Assembly: GCA_001600415.1 (NCBI GenBank)
Contig: BCJX01000006.1
Coordinates: 1,356,793-1,420,792, forward strand
Origin: Pascua guehoae
Lineage: Eukaryota > Basidiomycota > Tremellomycetes > Trichosporonales > Trichosporonaceae
Direction of reading: 5' to 3'
Length of the DNA: 64,000 nt
A program made the translations under genes and the position numbers. Below the pieces are notes generated by a model, which was not told where the DNA came from, ran no database searches, and saw nothing but the letters and a program-made list of their open reading frames with translations. Below are positions 47,855 through 58,944 of the stretch, one piece after another (position 1 is the first letter of the stretch; each line of letters begins with the position of its first letter).

Positions 47855-50800
47855 ATGATCACTTTTACTCCGCTGTCCTCGTCGGCCTCGGAGGCATCAA
47901 CATCCGAGCCCGTCGCATACTATCTCCAGCTCGACGATGCGAGCATTCTCCTCGACATGGGCCAGCGCGACTACCGCGCGAGCTCGACGCAGGATAACTG
48001 GGAATACGAGGAGAAGATTAGAGAGTGGGTCTTATTGTACTGTAGACTCTCCTTTGCTGACATGGCAGAATCGCACCGACACTTTCCCTCGTCTTGCTAT
48101 CACACTCGCCCACATCGTACCTCGGCCTGTACCCGTACGCCCGCGCGCACTGGGGTCTCAAGTGCCCCGTGTACGCGACGCAGCCGACGGTGGAGATGGG
48201 CCGCGTCGTCTGTCTGGCAGAGGCGGAGAGCTGGCGCGCAGAGTGCCCCGTCCCCGAAGTCGAGGACGATGCGCAAGGGGTGACGGCGGCAGTACCCGAC
48301 GGCGCAGTGGTCAAGCAGCCGCTCAAGGGGCCGTTTGTGGCGACTGTCGAGGAGATCCATGAAGCATTCGACTGGATCAAGGCGACGCGCTACAACCAGC
48401 CGCTTCACCTCGGCGGTGAACTGTCGCATTTGCTCCTGACACCGTTCCCCTCGGGACACGTGCTGGGTGGAACGCTGTTCAAGATCCGCTCGCCGACATC
48501 GGGAACAGTCCTCTATGCGGTTGGCATGAACCACACTGGCGAACGGCATCTGGACGGCATGGTGACGGGTGAGTCTCGACAAGTACAAGTCAACCTCAGA
48601 GCGTTGTCTAACATGTCTAGGGCCAGGAGGTTTGGCAGGCTACAAGGAAGATATTGGCCGCCCAGATATCCTCATTATCGAGGGCGACCGAGGGACAGTA
48701 TCCAACCCAAAGCGACGAGCCCGCGAGACTGCAATCTTGGGTGAGTCACTTGTATGTGCCGTCTACACATATCTAACCATTTAGACCTCGTGACCAACAC
48801 ACTGCAATCTGGCCACTCTGTTCTAGCTCCGTGTGATCCCTCGCCGCGTCTTCTCGAACTCCTGGTGCTTCTCGACCAACATTGGTCGTTCAAGCTCAAG
48901 CCCGGAGGCCAACGACCACCAGCAACCTGGAACTATCCCCTGTGTCTCGTCAGCAAGACGGCTCAGGACATGGTGTCTTTTGCGGCCAGTTTGATTGAGT
49001 GGATGGGTGGCGTGGTGCGCGAGGCGGGAGCAGACGACATGGTCGCGGCGTTGGAACGGAGGAAGGGGAAGAGGAGAGGTCGTCAACCGGTGGCCATGGG
49101 TTCGGAGTATGGTGCTTTGGATTTCAGGTGGGTCCTGGTGTTGGAAGATGGCTAACCCACCAGCCACGTCAAGTTCTTCACATCACCGGCCGAGCTCCTC
49201 AAGGCTTTCCCAACCAACCAGCCCAAGATGGTGCTCGCAATCCCTCCGACCATGTCGCATGGACCATCAAGAGTGCTTTTTACTGAAATGGCTTCTGTCC
49301 CTGGCAACGTTCTCCTTCTCACCAACCGCGGAGAAGACCGGACGCTCGCACGCGACCTGTACGAACGATGGGAGACGGAACAAGCCGACGGAGCAAAATA
49401 TGGCCACGGCAAGATTGGCGAGATCAAGGAGCTGTCAGGCCCGTTGTCGTTGGAGGTGAGTTGTAAGAAGCGTGCCCAACTGACATCCAGATGGACTCCA
49501 AGGTGCCGCTCACTGGCGCCGAACTCGAGGCGTACGAGGAGGAGGAGCGCCTGAAAAAGGAGCGCGAGGCGGCACAACAAGCCGCACTCGACCGCTCACG
49601 GCGCATGCTCGAAGCCGATGACCTCGAGTCTGACTCCGACTCGGACGACGAGGGCGGCAGTGATGCGGGTGGCATTGCGATTGCGCGCACTGAAGGTGCC
49701 AATGCGTTTGCTGGCGACGGCGAGGATGTGCGCACGATGAGTTTCGATATTTTCGTAAAGGGCCAGCAGATGCGTACCGGCCGTGGCGCGGTTGGCGAGA
49801 TGGCCCGCTTCCGCATGTTCCCATACATTGCCAAGGGACGCAAGGTGGACTCGTACGGCGAGGGCCTGGATATTGGCCAGTGGGTCCGCAAGGGGCGCGA
49901 GATTGAGGAGGAGGGCGAGACGGAAGAGGTCCGCGAGGCCAAGCGCCGACGGCTCGAGGAGGAGGAAAAGGCTGTGAGTTGATGTGGCAGGTGGTGACGA
50001 GTCGGTGCTAACGGAATAGCTTGTCCCACCGGAACCGCCATCCAAGTTTGTGTCCGAGGAAGTGACGCTCGACCTGCACGCGTCCATCCAGTATGTCGAC
50101 ATGGAGGGATTGCTCGACGGGCAGGCGATCAAGACGATTATTGCCGATCTGCAGCCACGCAAACTGATCCTTGTCAAGTCGACCGCCGACTCGACAAAGG
50201 CCTTGTTGGAGTTCTTCCACTCGACGCCGTCGATTACAAGGGATGTCTTCCACCCGGGTCTGTATGACCACGTCCGCATCGGTGAACACGTGGCGAGCTA
50301 CTCGATCCAGTTGGGCGACAGCATTTCGGCGCTCCTGAACGGCAAGTGGTCAAAGGTGGGTACAGCTGTGAGAATCCGACCGGCTCCAGCTGACCATGCA
50401 GTTCGAGACGTACGAAGTAGCCATGGTCGACGGCAAGCTTGCGTACGCGTCGGGATCCACTGTGCCCACGCTGGAGGCGCTGTCTGTAGAGCTGCCACCG
50501 GCGCAGCCCGAGGTCGAGGCCGAGGACGTGACGGTCAAGACCGATGGTGACGGTGCTGCCGCGGCGACTGAAGGTGCTGCCGAAGTCACTGAAGGCGAAG
50601 CCACCACAGGCGCTGCCGAAGCCACTGGCCAAGACGAGACCGCACCCGAGACCGACGGCGACGCGGTGGTCAAGACCGAGCCCGACGAGGCCGAGCCCAT
50701 GAAGGTCGACGAGCCCGAGGTAGTCAAGGCCGAGCCCGTCGAGCCAGCACCAGCCGCCGAACCCACGCCCGAGGCGACGGCCGAACCCGTCACGACTGCA

Positions 50801-51118
50801 TCTGGCGCCCCCGCCCCCCTCCCCTCGTCCCTCTTCATCGGCGACCTCCGCCTGCACGCCCTCAAGAAACGCCTCGAGGAGCTCGCCATCCCCGCCATGT
50901 TCACCGGCGAGGGTGTGCTCGTGTGCGGACCCGGTGTGACCGCGCGCTTCAACCCAGAGTCCAAGCCGGCCGCCGACGGCGGGGCGGGCTCGAGCGCCAT
51001 GGTCGCCGTGCGCAAGCTCGGCGAGGGCCAGGTCGTGCTCGAGGGGCCGATTAGCAGCACGTACTTTACCGTCAGGAAGGAGCTGTACGGGAGCTATGCG
51101 CAGGTCACGACCGTGTAG
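47855..51118 (+). CDS. CFT2: Cleavage/polyadenylation factor CFT2/CPSF100
   Basis: Eight exons, 986 aa: 47855-48024, 48069-48568, 48621-48740, 48785-49127, 49164-49455, 49491-49973, 50020-50355, 50402-51118. A metallo-beta-lactamase plus beta-CASP fold seen in order: ITFTPLSSS, SILLDMGQRDY, TLSLVLLSHSPTSYLGLYPY, HLLLTPFPSGHVLGGTLFKI, LYAVGMNHTGERHLDG, DILIIEGDRG, and later the conserved QPRKLILVKSTADSTKALLE. The active-site HxHxDH is degenerate (SHSPTSYLG), as expected of this non-catalytic partner of CPSF73/Ysh1. A Glu/Ala/Val-rich linker (residues about 780-890) precedes the C-terminal domain ending RKELYGSYAQVTTV. Acts in nuclear pre-mRNA 3'-end processing. All phases agree. Confidence 0.95.
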
Positions 51119-52088
51119 CCGGAGTTCGGGGCGGGAGGTAGTAGGGTGGGTGAGGGTTGAGGGGGCAGCAGTAGGGATACGGAGTTGCAGTGGGATTGCT
51201 GTAGCAACGGCGGCGGATGTAGCGATGCAGTACTAGTAGTGCAGGGCAAACGCGAGTAACATCGACGGATGCAGCCCTCGGCGGCAATTATCGCTTATAG
51301 TGAGGAAGGGAAGTAAAAGCATACGAAGTTAATTAAACAGAGCAGTCGGCGAGAAATGGACAGTCTATTGAAGCAAACTCGAGCGGCAGGGATGAATCCA
51401 TCACTGCCACCCCTTTGTCTCAGCAAATTCAGGACGACTTCGCAAAAACGAAAGAGAAGAGAAAATAAACGCACAAGCAACAAAAGAAAAGGCAAAGAAA
51501 TATATGAAAAGACAAGGACAGAAAGAAGGAAAATAAAACAAAGAAAAAACAGACCAGCCAACGAGACAAGCTCGGGAGTGCACTGAAGCAACTGGACGCG
51601 AAGCATGCGAGGCAGAAGGTATACGCGTGCAACGTCGCGAGACTACCACAGTGTGCCACGAGAGTGTGGCAGATACGGCATCCGAACGCACAAGTACCCA
51701 TCTCCAGCCAAGCCGAGCCGGCATGGAGTGGAGCCCGCCTCCAGCAAGCCATAGTGGGCACAGGGACCCGTGGGACCGCGCTCATGGCGACGAAGCTCAG
51801 CCCGGGGTCCCATGCGACAATGCAAAAGTACAGTGATAAGTGGTGCAGGAAGCAATTCTCCTCAGAACGGTTCAGAGAAGCCTCGTGAGCTCATGCCCAA
51901 AATGTCTGTTGAAACTGCAGCAGATCCAGTATGCCATGACGCAAAAGTAGAGTCAAAAGTGGTGCAGCACAACAAGATTGTCCCAGCAGGATAAAAGGGA
52001 CACCTTGAGCCCCGCCCGAGTCGTGAAATCGCACACGTCGGCTCGTTTCATATCATTACAGTAGGTACTGTCGTTATGGAGAGGGGGT
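51119..52088. other. Intergenic, convergent 3' ends
   Basis: An A-rich tract (GAGAAAATAAAC-type, 51430-51560) is the main feature. No gene recognised. Confidence 0.5.
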
Positions 52089-52500
52089 TCATGCGGGGGT
52101 CGCACTCGTCGCCGCTCCGGTCGCCTCGCCGGTGGCGCTCGTGGCCGCACCCGTCTCTTCAATAGTCGCACTCGCCGCCTCGCCGGTCGCGCTCGTCGCA
52201 GCACCCATCTCGCCGGTGGCGCTCGTCGTCGCACCGCTCTCTTCACCGGTAGCACTCGTCGCCGCACCGGATCCTTCACCGGTCGGGATCGTCGCCGCAC
52301 CAGTTCCTTCGATGGTCGCACTCGTCTCTGCACCGGTCGCACTCGTGGCCGCACTCATCCCTTCACCGGTGGCGCTCGTCGCCACACCGCTCCCTTCAAC
52401 GGTCGCGCTCGTCGCCGCACCCGTCCCTTCGGTCGCACTCGTCGCCGCACCGGTCGCACTCGTGGCCGCATCCATCCCTTCACTCGTCGCACCCGTCGCC
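52089..52500 (-). repeat. Coding minisatellite (GAATSAT repeats)
   Basis: Degenerate tandem repeats with units of about 18-36 bp containing GTCGCACTCGTCGCCGCACC-like segments, read on the minus strand as ATSATGE/GAATSA. Confidence 0.8.
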
Positions 52501-53286
52501 TCACCACCACCACCACCAACCCCCCACTCCCCACCCCCCTCCCCCCCCTCCTCAACCTCACACCCCCCCCCACCCACCCTCGGCAAGCAAACCGGCACCA
52601 CGCCGCCCGGGCCCAACACCCCCGTCGAGACAAAACACCCATGAATGGTCCGCAGGTGTCCCCGCCAGCTACACGCGACGGGCACCCACGTGCCGTTCGG
52701 GTAGGTTATGGCTGGCACCTCGCGGGTGCCGGGGCCGCGCGTGCAGGGGGCGTTGGATGTGGCGCGGAACCAGGATACGTAGGTGGGTCCGGCCTGGGGG
52801 GTTGTGGTTGTGGCGGGGGNNNNNNNNNNNNNNNNNNNNNNNNNNNNNNNNNNNNNNNNNNNNNNNNNNNNNNNNNNNNNNNNNNNNNNNNNNNNNNNNN
52901 NNNNNNNNNNNNNNNNNNNNNNNNNNNNNNNNNNNNNNNNNNNNNNNNNNNNNNNNNNNNNNNNNNNNNNNNNNNNNNNNNNNNNNNNNNNNNNNNNNNN
53001 NNNNNNNNNNNNNNNNNNNNNNNNNNNNNNCTCGGCGGGGTACCAGGCGGACTCGGCGGGGTACCAGGCGGACTCGGCGGGGTACCAGCGGGCGTGTCCA
53101 TGCCGCTCGCGGGAGTAGGCGGGGTGGGGTTGGACGGGGGGGGGGGGCCACCGGACCCCGTCAGTGCGTTGGGGGGGGGGGGGGAGGGGGGGGGGGGGAC
53201 GAGGCGGGGGTGGGCGGGGAGGCCGTGTTGGGGAGGGCTGAGAGGGGGGCCGCGAGGGCGAGGAGGAGGAGGAGGGTGGTCTTCAT
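52089..53286 (-). CDS. Secreted Ala/Thr/Ser-repeat protein, broken by assembly gap
   Basis: ATG at 53286 begins MKTTLLLLLALAAPLSALPN, a signal peptide with a plausible cut after LSA. The next part is Pro/Ser-rich, read through poly-C homopolymers. A gap of 211 unknown bases (52820-53030) interrupts it. Across the gap an open frame resumes: a Cys-containing block (TYVSWFRATSNAPC, YPNGTWVPVACSW, HGCFVSTGVLGPGG) followed by a Gly/Glu-rich hinge and about 15 GAATSAT-type repeats ending SATPA. The homopolymer C-runs (53160-53200) make the frame between start and gap unreliable, so the full protein is not determined. No GPI signal was seen at the stop. Probably a wall or secreted protein; function unknown. 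Confidence 0.55.
52820..53030. other. Assembly gap (N run)
   Basis: 211 consecutive N bases inside repeat-rich sequence; flanked by GGCGGGGG and CTCGGCGGGGTACCAGGCGG repeats. Confidence 0.99.
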
Positions 53287-53490
53287 TGTTGCTGAGTTTG
53301 AGCTGGGGTGTGGTGTGGTGGGGTGGGGTGGGGTGGAGTGTGGTGTGGTGTGGCGGTGTGTAGTTGTGGTGTGATCGCCTGTGGTCTGTCTGTTGTGATG
53401 TGGTTATAGTGTGGTGGTGGTGGTGTGATCTGTTGTTGTGTAGTTGTAGTGGGCGGTGTGGTGTGGTTGTAGGCTGGTCGTATGGCAGTG

Positions 53491-53541
53491 TCGCGGTGGT
53501 GGTGGTGGTGGTGGTGGTGGTGGTGGTGGTGGTGGTGGTGT
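53491..53541. repeat. GGT trinucleotide repeat
   Basis: About 16 GGT units, upstream of the secreted repeat protein. Confidence 0.9.
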
Positions 53542-53749
53542 GGCGGCCTGGTTTTGGTGTGGGTGTAGTCAGTCTTACAGACAGCGTGTGGTCCTGGTGT
53601 GCTCGGTGCAGCTGCGCGTTCTTTTATACTCTTAAGGCTGCCGTGTAGTCGTTGGTTGTCGTGCTCGTTGTCGTGCGGCGTTCTTTACCGTCGACCGCCC
53701 TCTCCACGCCAGCCTCACGACGCGCCCAACGCCCAACGTCACGCACAAC

Positions 53750-53865
53750 CTCAAGCGCACCTCAAGCGCACCTCAAGCGCAACTCAAGCGCAACTCAAGC
53801 GCAACTCAAGCGCACCTCAAGTGCGACTCAAGCGCAACTCAAGCGCAACATCAAGCCCACTTCAA
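53750..53865. repeat. 11-bp tandem repeat CTCAAGCGCAA
   Basis: About ten copies, mostly perfect, with CTCAAGCGCAC variants; ends in diverged TCAAGCCC units. Confidence 0.85.
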
Positions 53866-54502
53866 GCCCTAACTCAAGTCGCCAACTTCAAAGCCTTCCC
53901 CGTCCTCCCAGCTCATGTCCTGCTCCTGGCCCCGTTAGCGCCGCGCGTGGAATGTTCTTGGCGTCGGGGTCAGTTTAAACGTCAGAACAATTGGCACGCG
54001 GCCAAGTGCACAAAGAGCGGGGTTGTGCCACATGCGCGCTGTGCAAGACGTCATCAACGTCACGGTGAACAGAATCCGTGAGAAAAAAACCCTTATCTAA
54101 TTATCTAAGCTTGTTTGCGTCTTGGCGACCGGCCGCATCTAGCGACTCTGGCGGCATTCGGGTTATCGACAACCCTCTCAACCACCGCAGACCCCGCCCC
54201 AGCAACCCCCGTAACTCACCGCGCCCCTACAACCCCCGCTCCACGCGACGAGGCACAGTGACCAGGTAACAACTTTAGTGTTGGCACCTGGAGGTGCAAG
54301 CAATTCACATGCCACAATTATCGCTCGATACGCGGCGAAATATGCTTGTAACGCCCCAACCGATACAGTATTGCTCCACAAGTATTCATCCGATTCTACA
54401 CTCACCAACCTTACTCGTGCTCGTTCTGGAACATGCACACGGCACACACCCCACCCTCACGCCACAAACTCACGCGCCGTATCGATTGCTGCCGTCAGCA
54501 CT

Positions 54503-54570
54503 CCAGCCTCGACTCCAACCTAGACTCCAACCTCGACTCTAACCTAGACTCCAACCTCGACTCCAACCTC
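54503..54570. repeat. 12-bp tandem repeat CTCGACTCCAAC
   Basis: Five to six near-perfect units just beyond the stop of the metacaspase-like gene. Confidence 0.85.
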
Positions 54571-54592
54571 GACAGCTGCTGAAATCGGGTGC

Positions 54593-56508
54593 CTACTCAC
54601 GGTGGCATGTTCCCATGTACGGGACCATCCCTGGCAACTCGTCGGTGAGTGCTTTGACCAGCGACGCGCAGCTCAAGCTCGGCTGCCTTGTAATGACGCG
54701 GATAAAAGCCTGTAGGGATGTAAGTTAGCCGCTTTAGCTGGGATTGTGGGCCGGCAGTTTGCATACTAGAGCAACCCCGGTTTATACTCGAGCAACCCGG
54801 GTTTGCACACTCGAGCAACCGCGGGTTGCATGCACGAGAAGCAGGGGTTTGAATACTCACGCTGGACAGACCGACATGTTCGTCTTCGTCGCCCTGTGTA
54901 TCAGTTGTGCTCCGGTACCGCCATGCTCGCCTTTCTAGCCTTGTGCGCAGCCAGGACGAGAACGTCTGCGGGGTATGGCTCGGAACCAGGTGTGCGGTGG
55001 ACCACAAGTCTGGGCCCAGATGTGCGGTCGCACTGTTTGGGGGCCTTGGTTATGCGGTCGCATCTGGGTGCTGTGGACATTGTGTCACATTGAAGGCGAG
55101 CACCATTGGTCATCTTGTCGCAACCGAGCGAGTACTGTTGTTAGGCAGGTCTGAAGCTCCGTGATCAAGGACCTACCCGATCTGCAAGGCCCATGACACG
55201 ATCACAGGAAACGTCCCAGACGACAGTGAGCCGGCAGCCGGCGGGAAGCGCTTCGACGAGGGTGGCGTACCTGCAGTTGTAGCCAGTACGCGGGACCCAC
55301 TCACACTGCTGGGTCAGCAAGTGGACATTGTGTGACCTTACTTTCAGCACCAGTGATCACTCCAGCCTTCTTGTAGTCGACGGGGAGGAGCGCTGTTCTG
55401 TCAGCACCTTTGTAATCAGACTGCCACGGCGCACACTCACCATCGCCATCAGCCTTCTCGTCGCCCTCGCCACCTGCACGTCCCGAGCTGGGGTCAGCGC
55501 TGCCGGACGCCCTTACATACTAGTACAAGAAGACTGCGTCGTTGGGACGCGCGTCCTCGACCAGCCAGCTCATCCAGCCAAGGATATTTTGGCGGGAGGG
55601 ATGCAAGCCGGCCGAGCCTGCGTCCGCGTCGTCTGTAAGTGTGACAATGTCTGTTGCGGGGTAGCCATACGAGTCTGCAGAGTTAGATCAGCCACGTCAG
55701 AGGTAAATCTTTTACGACGTTCATTACCTCCAGGCCGTCAAGCTCACCAACCAGGAAGTTCTCCATGGTGCGGGCGTCGTCGGTCCGTCCGGTCACCCGG
55801 TCGACGCCAGAGTAGTTTATGCCGATCTGTGATCAGTCCTGACCCCGACTGTCACGCTCCGGGATAGGGAAACTCACGAGGAGCGCCTTGCGCTGCCCGG
55901 TACCTGTTGATGAGCACCTTGTAGAAAGCTGTGACTCACAGCGGGAGTACTCAAACTGCGTGGGGCGGGCAGTCTGCGGTCGGGTTGCGGGTGCCGTGGG
56001 TGCGGCAGAGCTTCGTTCCTCGTCGACTTGGTCGAGGAATGCGTCTTCGGGTCAGTATCGATGTATGAGTATGGCAAGAAACAGCTCTGGCTGCACGTTG
56101 TCCTTGATACTCTGCTGTGCTGACAAGAGTCGTAGCACACAATTCCGCGAACTCAACTCTCTCCCTACCTTCCCTACCTTCCCTCCCTTCCCTGCCCCGT
56201 CCCTCCCCCGCTCCACCTCCGGCCCTGCCAGCGCCACGCCTCGGTACATACCGCCCGCCCCTATACTCACCAGACACATCCCCGCCCTCAAACCACCACG
56301 CGGGCGCAAAGCACGAGCGCGGCTTGTACACGCTGTCTTCGGAATCGCGGCGCGGGCGAGGGCCCAGCGAGCACGACGCGAGCGGGACGAGCAGCTCGGT
56401 CGGTGGCGGCGCAGCGTGGGGGTCCGGGAGGTCGACGCCATTCATGCTATTCTTCTCCATGTCTGTCAGGGGGGTTGGGGGGAGTGGAATTGGGCTCGCC
56501 GATGTCAT
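54593..56508 (-). CDS. Metacaspase-like protein with altered catalytic residues
   Basis: Many-exon gene. Firmer exons: 56508-56271, 56044-55940, 55903-55878, 55826-55748, 55674-55521, 55487-55441, 55407-55342, 55270-55177, 54709-54593. Tentative exons: 56111-56097, a 4-nt exon 55308-55305 needed for phase, 55134-54919 and 54893-54861 (the last two would be joined by an implausibly short 25-nt intron). Family marks: FEYSRCTGQRKALLIGINYSG, MENFLVDSYGYPATDIVTLT, ILGWMSWLVEDARPNDAVFL, ALLPVDYKKAGVI, LPAGCRLTVVWD and a C-terminal LSSAFIRVITRQ helix. Metacaspases are Cys proteases cutting after Arg/Lys. Here the catalytic-His motif SGHG reads SGRA, and the Cys motif DSCHSG reads DVSCDRV. It may be a pseudo-enzyme or a decaying gene. 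The N-terminus is Pro/Ser-rich. An upstream in-frame ATG exists at 56595. Confidence 0.75.
54775..54840. repeat. CTCGAGCAACC degenerate repeats in metacaspase intron
   Basis: Three to four copies of about 25-27 bp within the last intron of the metacaspase-like gene. Confidence 0.7.
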
Positions 56509-56852
56509 GGTGAAGAGAGTAGAGGGGGAATTGGTCGAGCGGCAAGGTGGGCTTTGTGGTTTCTTTGTACCCCAACTTGATCTCATGACGATCATCGTCT
56601 CGGCCGCGGTCTATTTGGTTCCACAACGTGAGGTTGACCCGACCCGGAAATCCTTTACGTAATTATGAAGAGGTGGACGTCAGGGTGGTTTGAAATTGCT
56701 TCCGCGTCACGCGCCTGACTTGCATCGGAACTGGGCTGCTGGGTGGTATCAACAAAACATCACAATCACCAACACGGCGCCCAGACTCCATCCTCCTCCC
56801 CAACCACGACCTGTCATCCTCAACCTCCCACCTTTACTCCCCCACCACCACC
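56509..56852. promoter_or_regulatory. Divergent promoter metacaspase-like / Borealin
   Basis: About 344 bp between divergent ATGs. A CACAATCACCAACACGG stretch near 56760-56776 precedes the Borealin start. No specific site identified. Confidence 0.45.
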
Positions 56853-58607
56853 ATGGCGACAGCAACCAAGTCGCGCCGTGTGCTCGCGACACCCGTCACC
56901 AAGACGCCTGCAAAGACGCCCCGCAAGCATGTCGCGAGCAAGCAGGCCGTGTTGGACAACTTTGATCTCGAGGGTGAGTCGTTGTGTGGATGCGTCTAGC
57001 AGGGTGGGCTGGCGATGTATAGCGGCGGGGATTTTATACTTGTTTGCTATTGCCATAGTGCCTCTGGCGTTACTTGTGGGAACTGGCAACAGGACGATGT
57101 GGACTCGAGCGCACACCGACCGTGAATGCCCCACTTGCCACGAGGGCCAACTCGAGCCAAATCCAACCACTTGCTATCCCACGCCCCTCCTCAGTCCACT
57201 AACAACAGTCGCCCACCGCAAGCGCGACTTTTGCGACAAGCTCGACGCAAGCCTGCAGTCCTTTCTCGCCCTCGTCGATGCCGAAGTGCTCCGGATCCCC
57301 CGCGCGCTGCGCGAGATGACACTCGGCGAGCTCGAGAGCTGCTGGGCCGGAGGGTTTGCAGAGACGAGCCGGGCGCTCGCGGAGCGCAGGTTTGCCGACC
57401 AGCACCCGGATAAGGACGAGGCGGGGTATTTGGCCGCGGCGAAGCGGTGAGTTCTGGCTGGGGCGGTGGACGGTGTTGTGCGATGCGGGGATGGGATAGG
57501 GGTGGGTATGGGGTGGTGCCTGGGAAGGCCGCAGTGGAGATGCAGTGGGGAGCGAGGCATCTGGATCGTGTTGACGAGGTATGGGGGAAACGAATGTTTG
57601 GCCCCGAGGGACCAGGAGGGTTTGTACAGATGTTGGTGGATGGCGAGGTCACGTACGGCGAGGGATCTCAAGCTTCAGCCCGACAGACTCTAACCTCCCA
57701 GTAAACGCGACCTCGAGATGGAGAGCCCGTTGAGCACTTCTCCCCGCTCAAGCAAGACTGGTATGTGGCCAAAGTTCCAAACTATTCACTAACGCCCAGC
57801 ACGCAAGGCTGCCACACCTGCTGCCAAGCGCCGCCCCGCGTCAAAGTCGAAGCGCACAAAGCCTGTCCTCCCTGCTGCGGCTGGAACGAGCGTGAGTGTT
57901 TGGCTGATTGTGACACTCAAAATCTATGTGTCTTGGCTGTCCACTTTCAATCTATGCAGCGCTCCCCATCGTCGTCTCTTTCTTTCAAACCCAACCACCG
58001 GCGCCCCGCTAACGCCCAGACCCTTCCCCAGGACTATGTCTTCAACCCACTCCTCCCCAAGACACCCAAACACCCCCGCGCCCCGCGCCGCAACGAATCC
58101 TTTTTCAGCCAAAACGGCTCCCCCGTTGACCTTGCCGCTGCGCTCCCCACATCCGAGCCCTCCCCGGAGCCAGACAGTGATGACGACGAGCTGCCCGACC
58201 CAGAGGCGCTGGAGCGCGCCGCCCTGCGCGCGAGCACGCGCGACGGGAACAGCAACAGCACGCGCTCGTTTGTGACGGCGCACGCGCACACTCCACTGTC
58301 CAAGCCCGCCGCCGGCCGCGCAGCATCACGCACCAAGCGGCCCCCATCGCTCATCTTCCGGCAGAGCATTGGCGGCACCCTCGAGCCTGCGCCGGGTATG
58401 GACGACCAGCCCCTGGCGCACGTCGCCCTGTCCAACGGCCACACCATCTCGTTCAACCCGTTCGACCTCGACCCGGAGCGCATCGACGCCGAGCTCGCAG
58501 AGGGTCCGTTTGGCGAGGCAGAGAAGAAGCGCGTAAAGGAGCTCGTGCAGGAAGAGGTCGTCAAGGCTCTCACCGAGCAGATGAGCAAGTGGCGTGCGTT
58601 GAAGTAG
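56853..58607 (+). CDS. Borealin-like chromosomal passenger protein
   Basis: Five exons, 385 aa: 56853-56973, 57209-57446, 57702-57760, 57800-57891, 57960-58607. N-terminus MATATKSRRVLATPVTKTPA, then AVLDNFDLEVAHRKRDFCDK, then LDASLQSFLALVDAEVLRIP followed by RALREMTLGEL, which match the Borealin N-terminal helical region that forms the three-helix bundle with Survivin and INCENP. The middle is basic and Ser/Thr-rich (Aurora-type sites possible). The C-terminal part has YVFNPLLPKTPKHPRAPRR, then a Ser/Asp/Glu linker and a final helix EKKRVKELVQEEVVKALTEQ. Borealin targets Aurora B to centromeres. Splice-site uncertainty: an alternative acceptor at 58019 would remove 20 residues before TLPQDYVFNP. 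First intron 235 nt. Confidence 0.85.
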
Positions 58608-58944
58608 GAGCTACGGCCTTCTCCTCCAACACCCCTATTGCACGACAACTCTGCTCGCTTGTCCACTCTTGTCCGTTCTTGATGACCCCGTGTCGCCCAT
58701 GACACGCGCCCATATCCCTCCGCGCGGCCGTAGCCCTACTGTACCTGTACTGTTCTCTAGTCTTTCCGAACAATGGTTTTGCATGTGTTCTTTACGCAAC
58801 CGGAACGATGGCCACGTTTTGACAGACCAGTCGAGAAATTTTCTCTACTGCAACACTAACAGACATACATCACTGCGGCGCACACCTCAACCGCGAGCAT
58901 AACCACTTGTCAAACTACCATAGCACTCAGACTCTATACTACAC
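58608..58944. other. Intergenic, convergent 3' ends
   Basis: 3' flanks of Borealin (+) and RFA1 (-). No gene recognised. Confidence 0.6.

Larger units (their letters stand above)
53287..54592. other. Intergenic repeat-rich stretch
   Basis: Contains GT-rich sequence (53300-53480), a GGT microsatellite (53491-53541), an 11-bp tandem array (53750-53865) and a 12-bp array (54503-54570). No gene supported. Confidence 0.55.

Noticed and set aside
53300..53640. Plus-strand Val/Gly/Trp-rich frames through GGT repeats
   Set aside because: Pure simple-repeat translation; no start context or motifs.
54560..54595. Spliced continuation of the metacaspase-like C-terminus giving a CHPAVEVGV ending
   Set aside because: Would require an intron of about 22 nt, shorter than any other supported intron here; an ordinary stop after CHRE is simpler.
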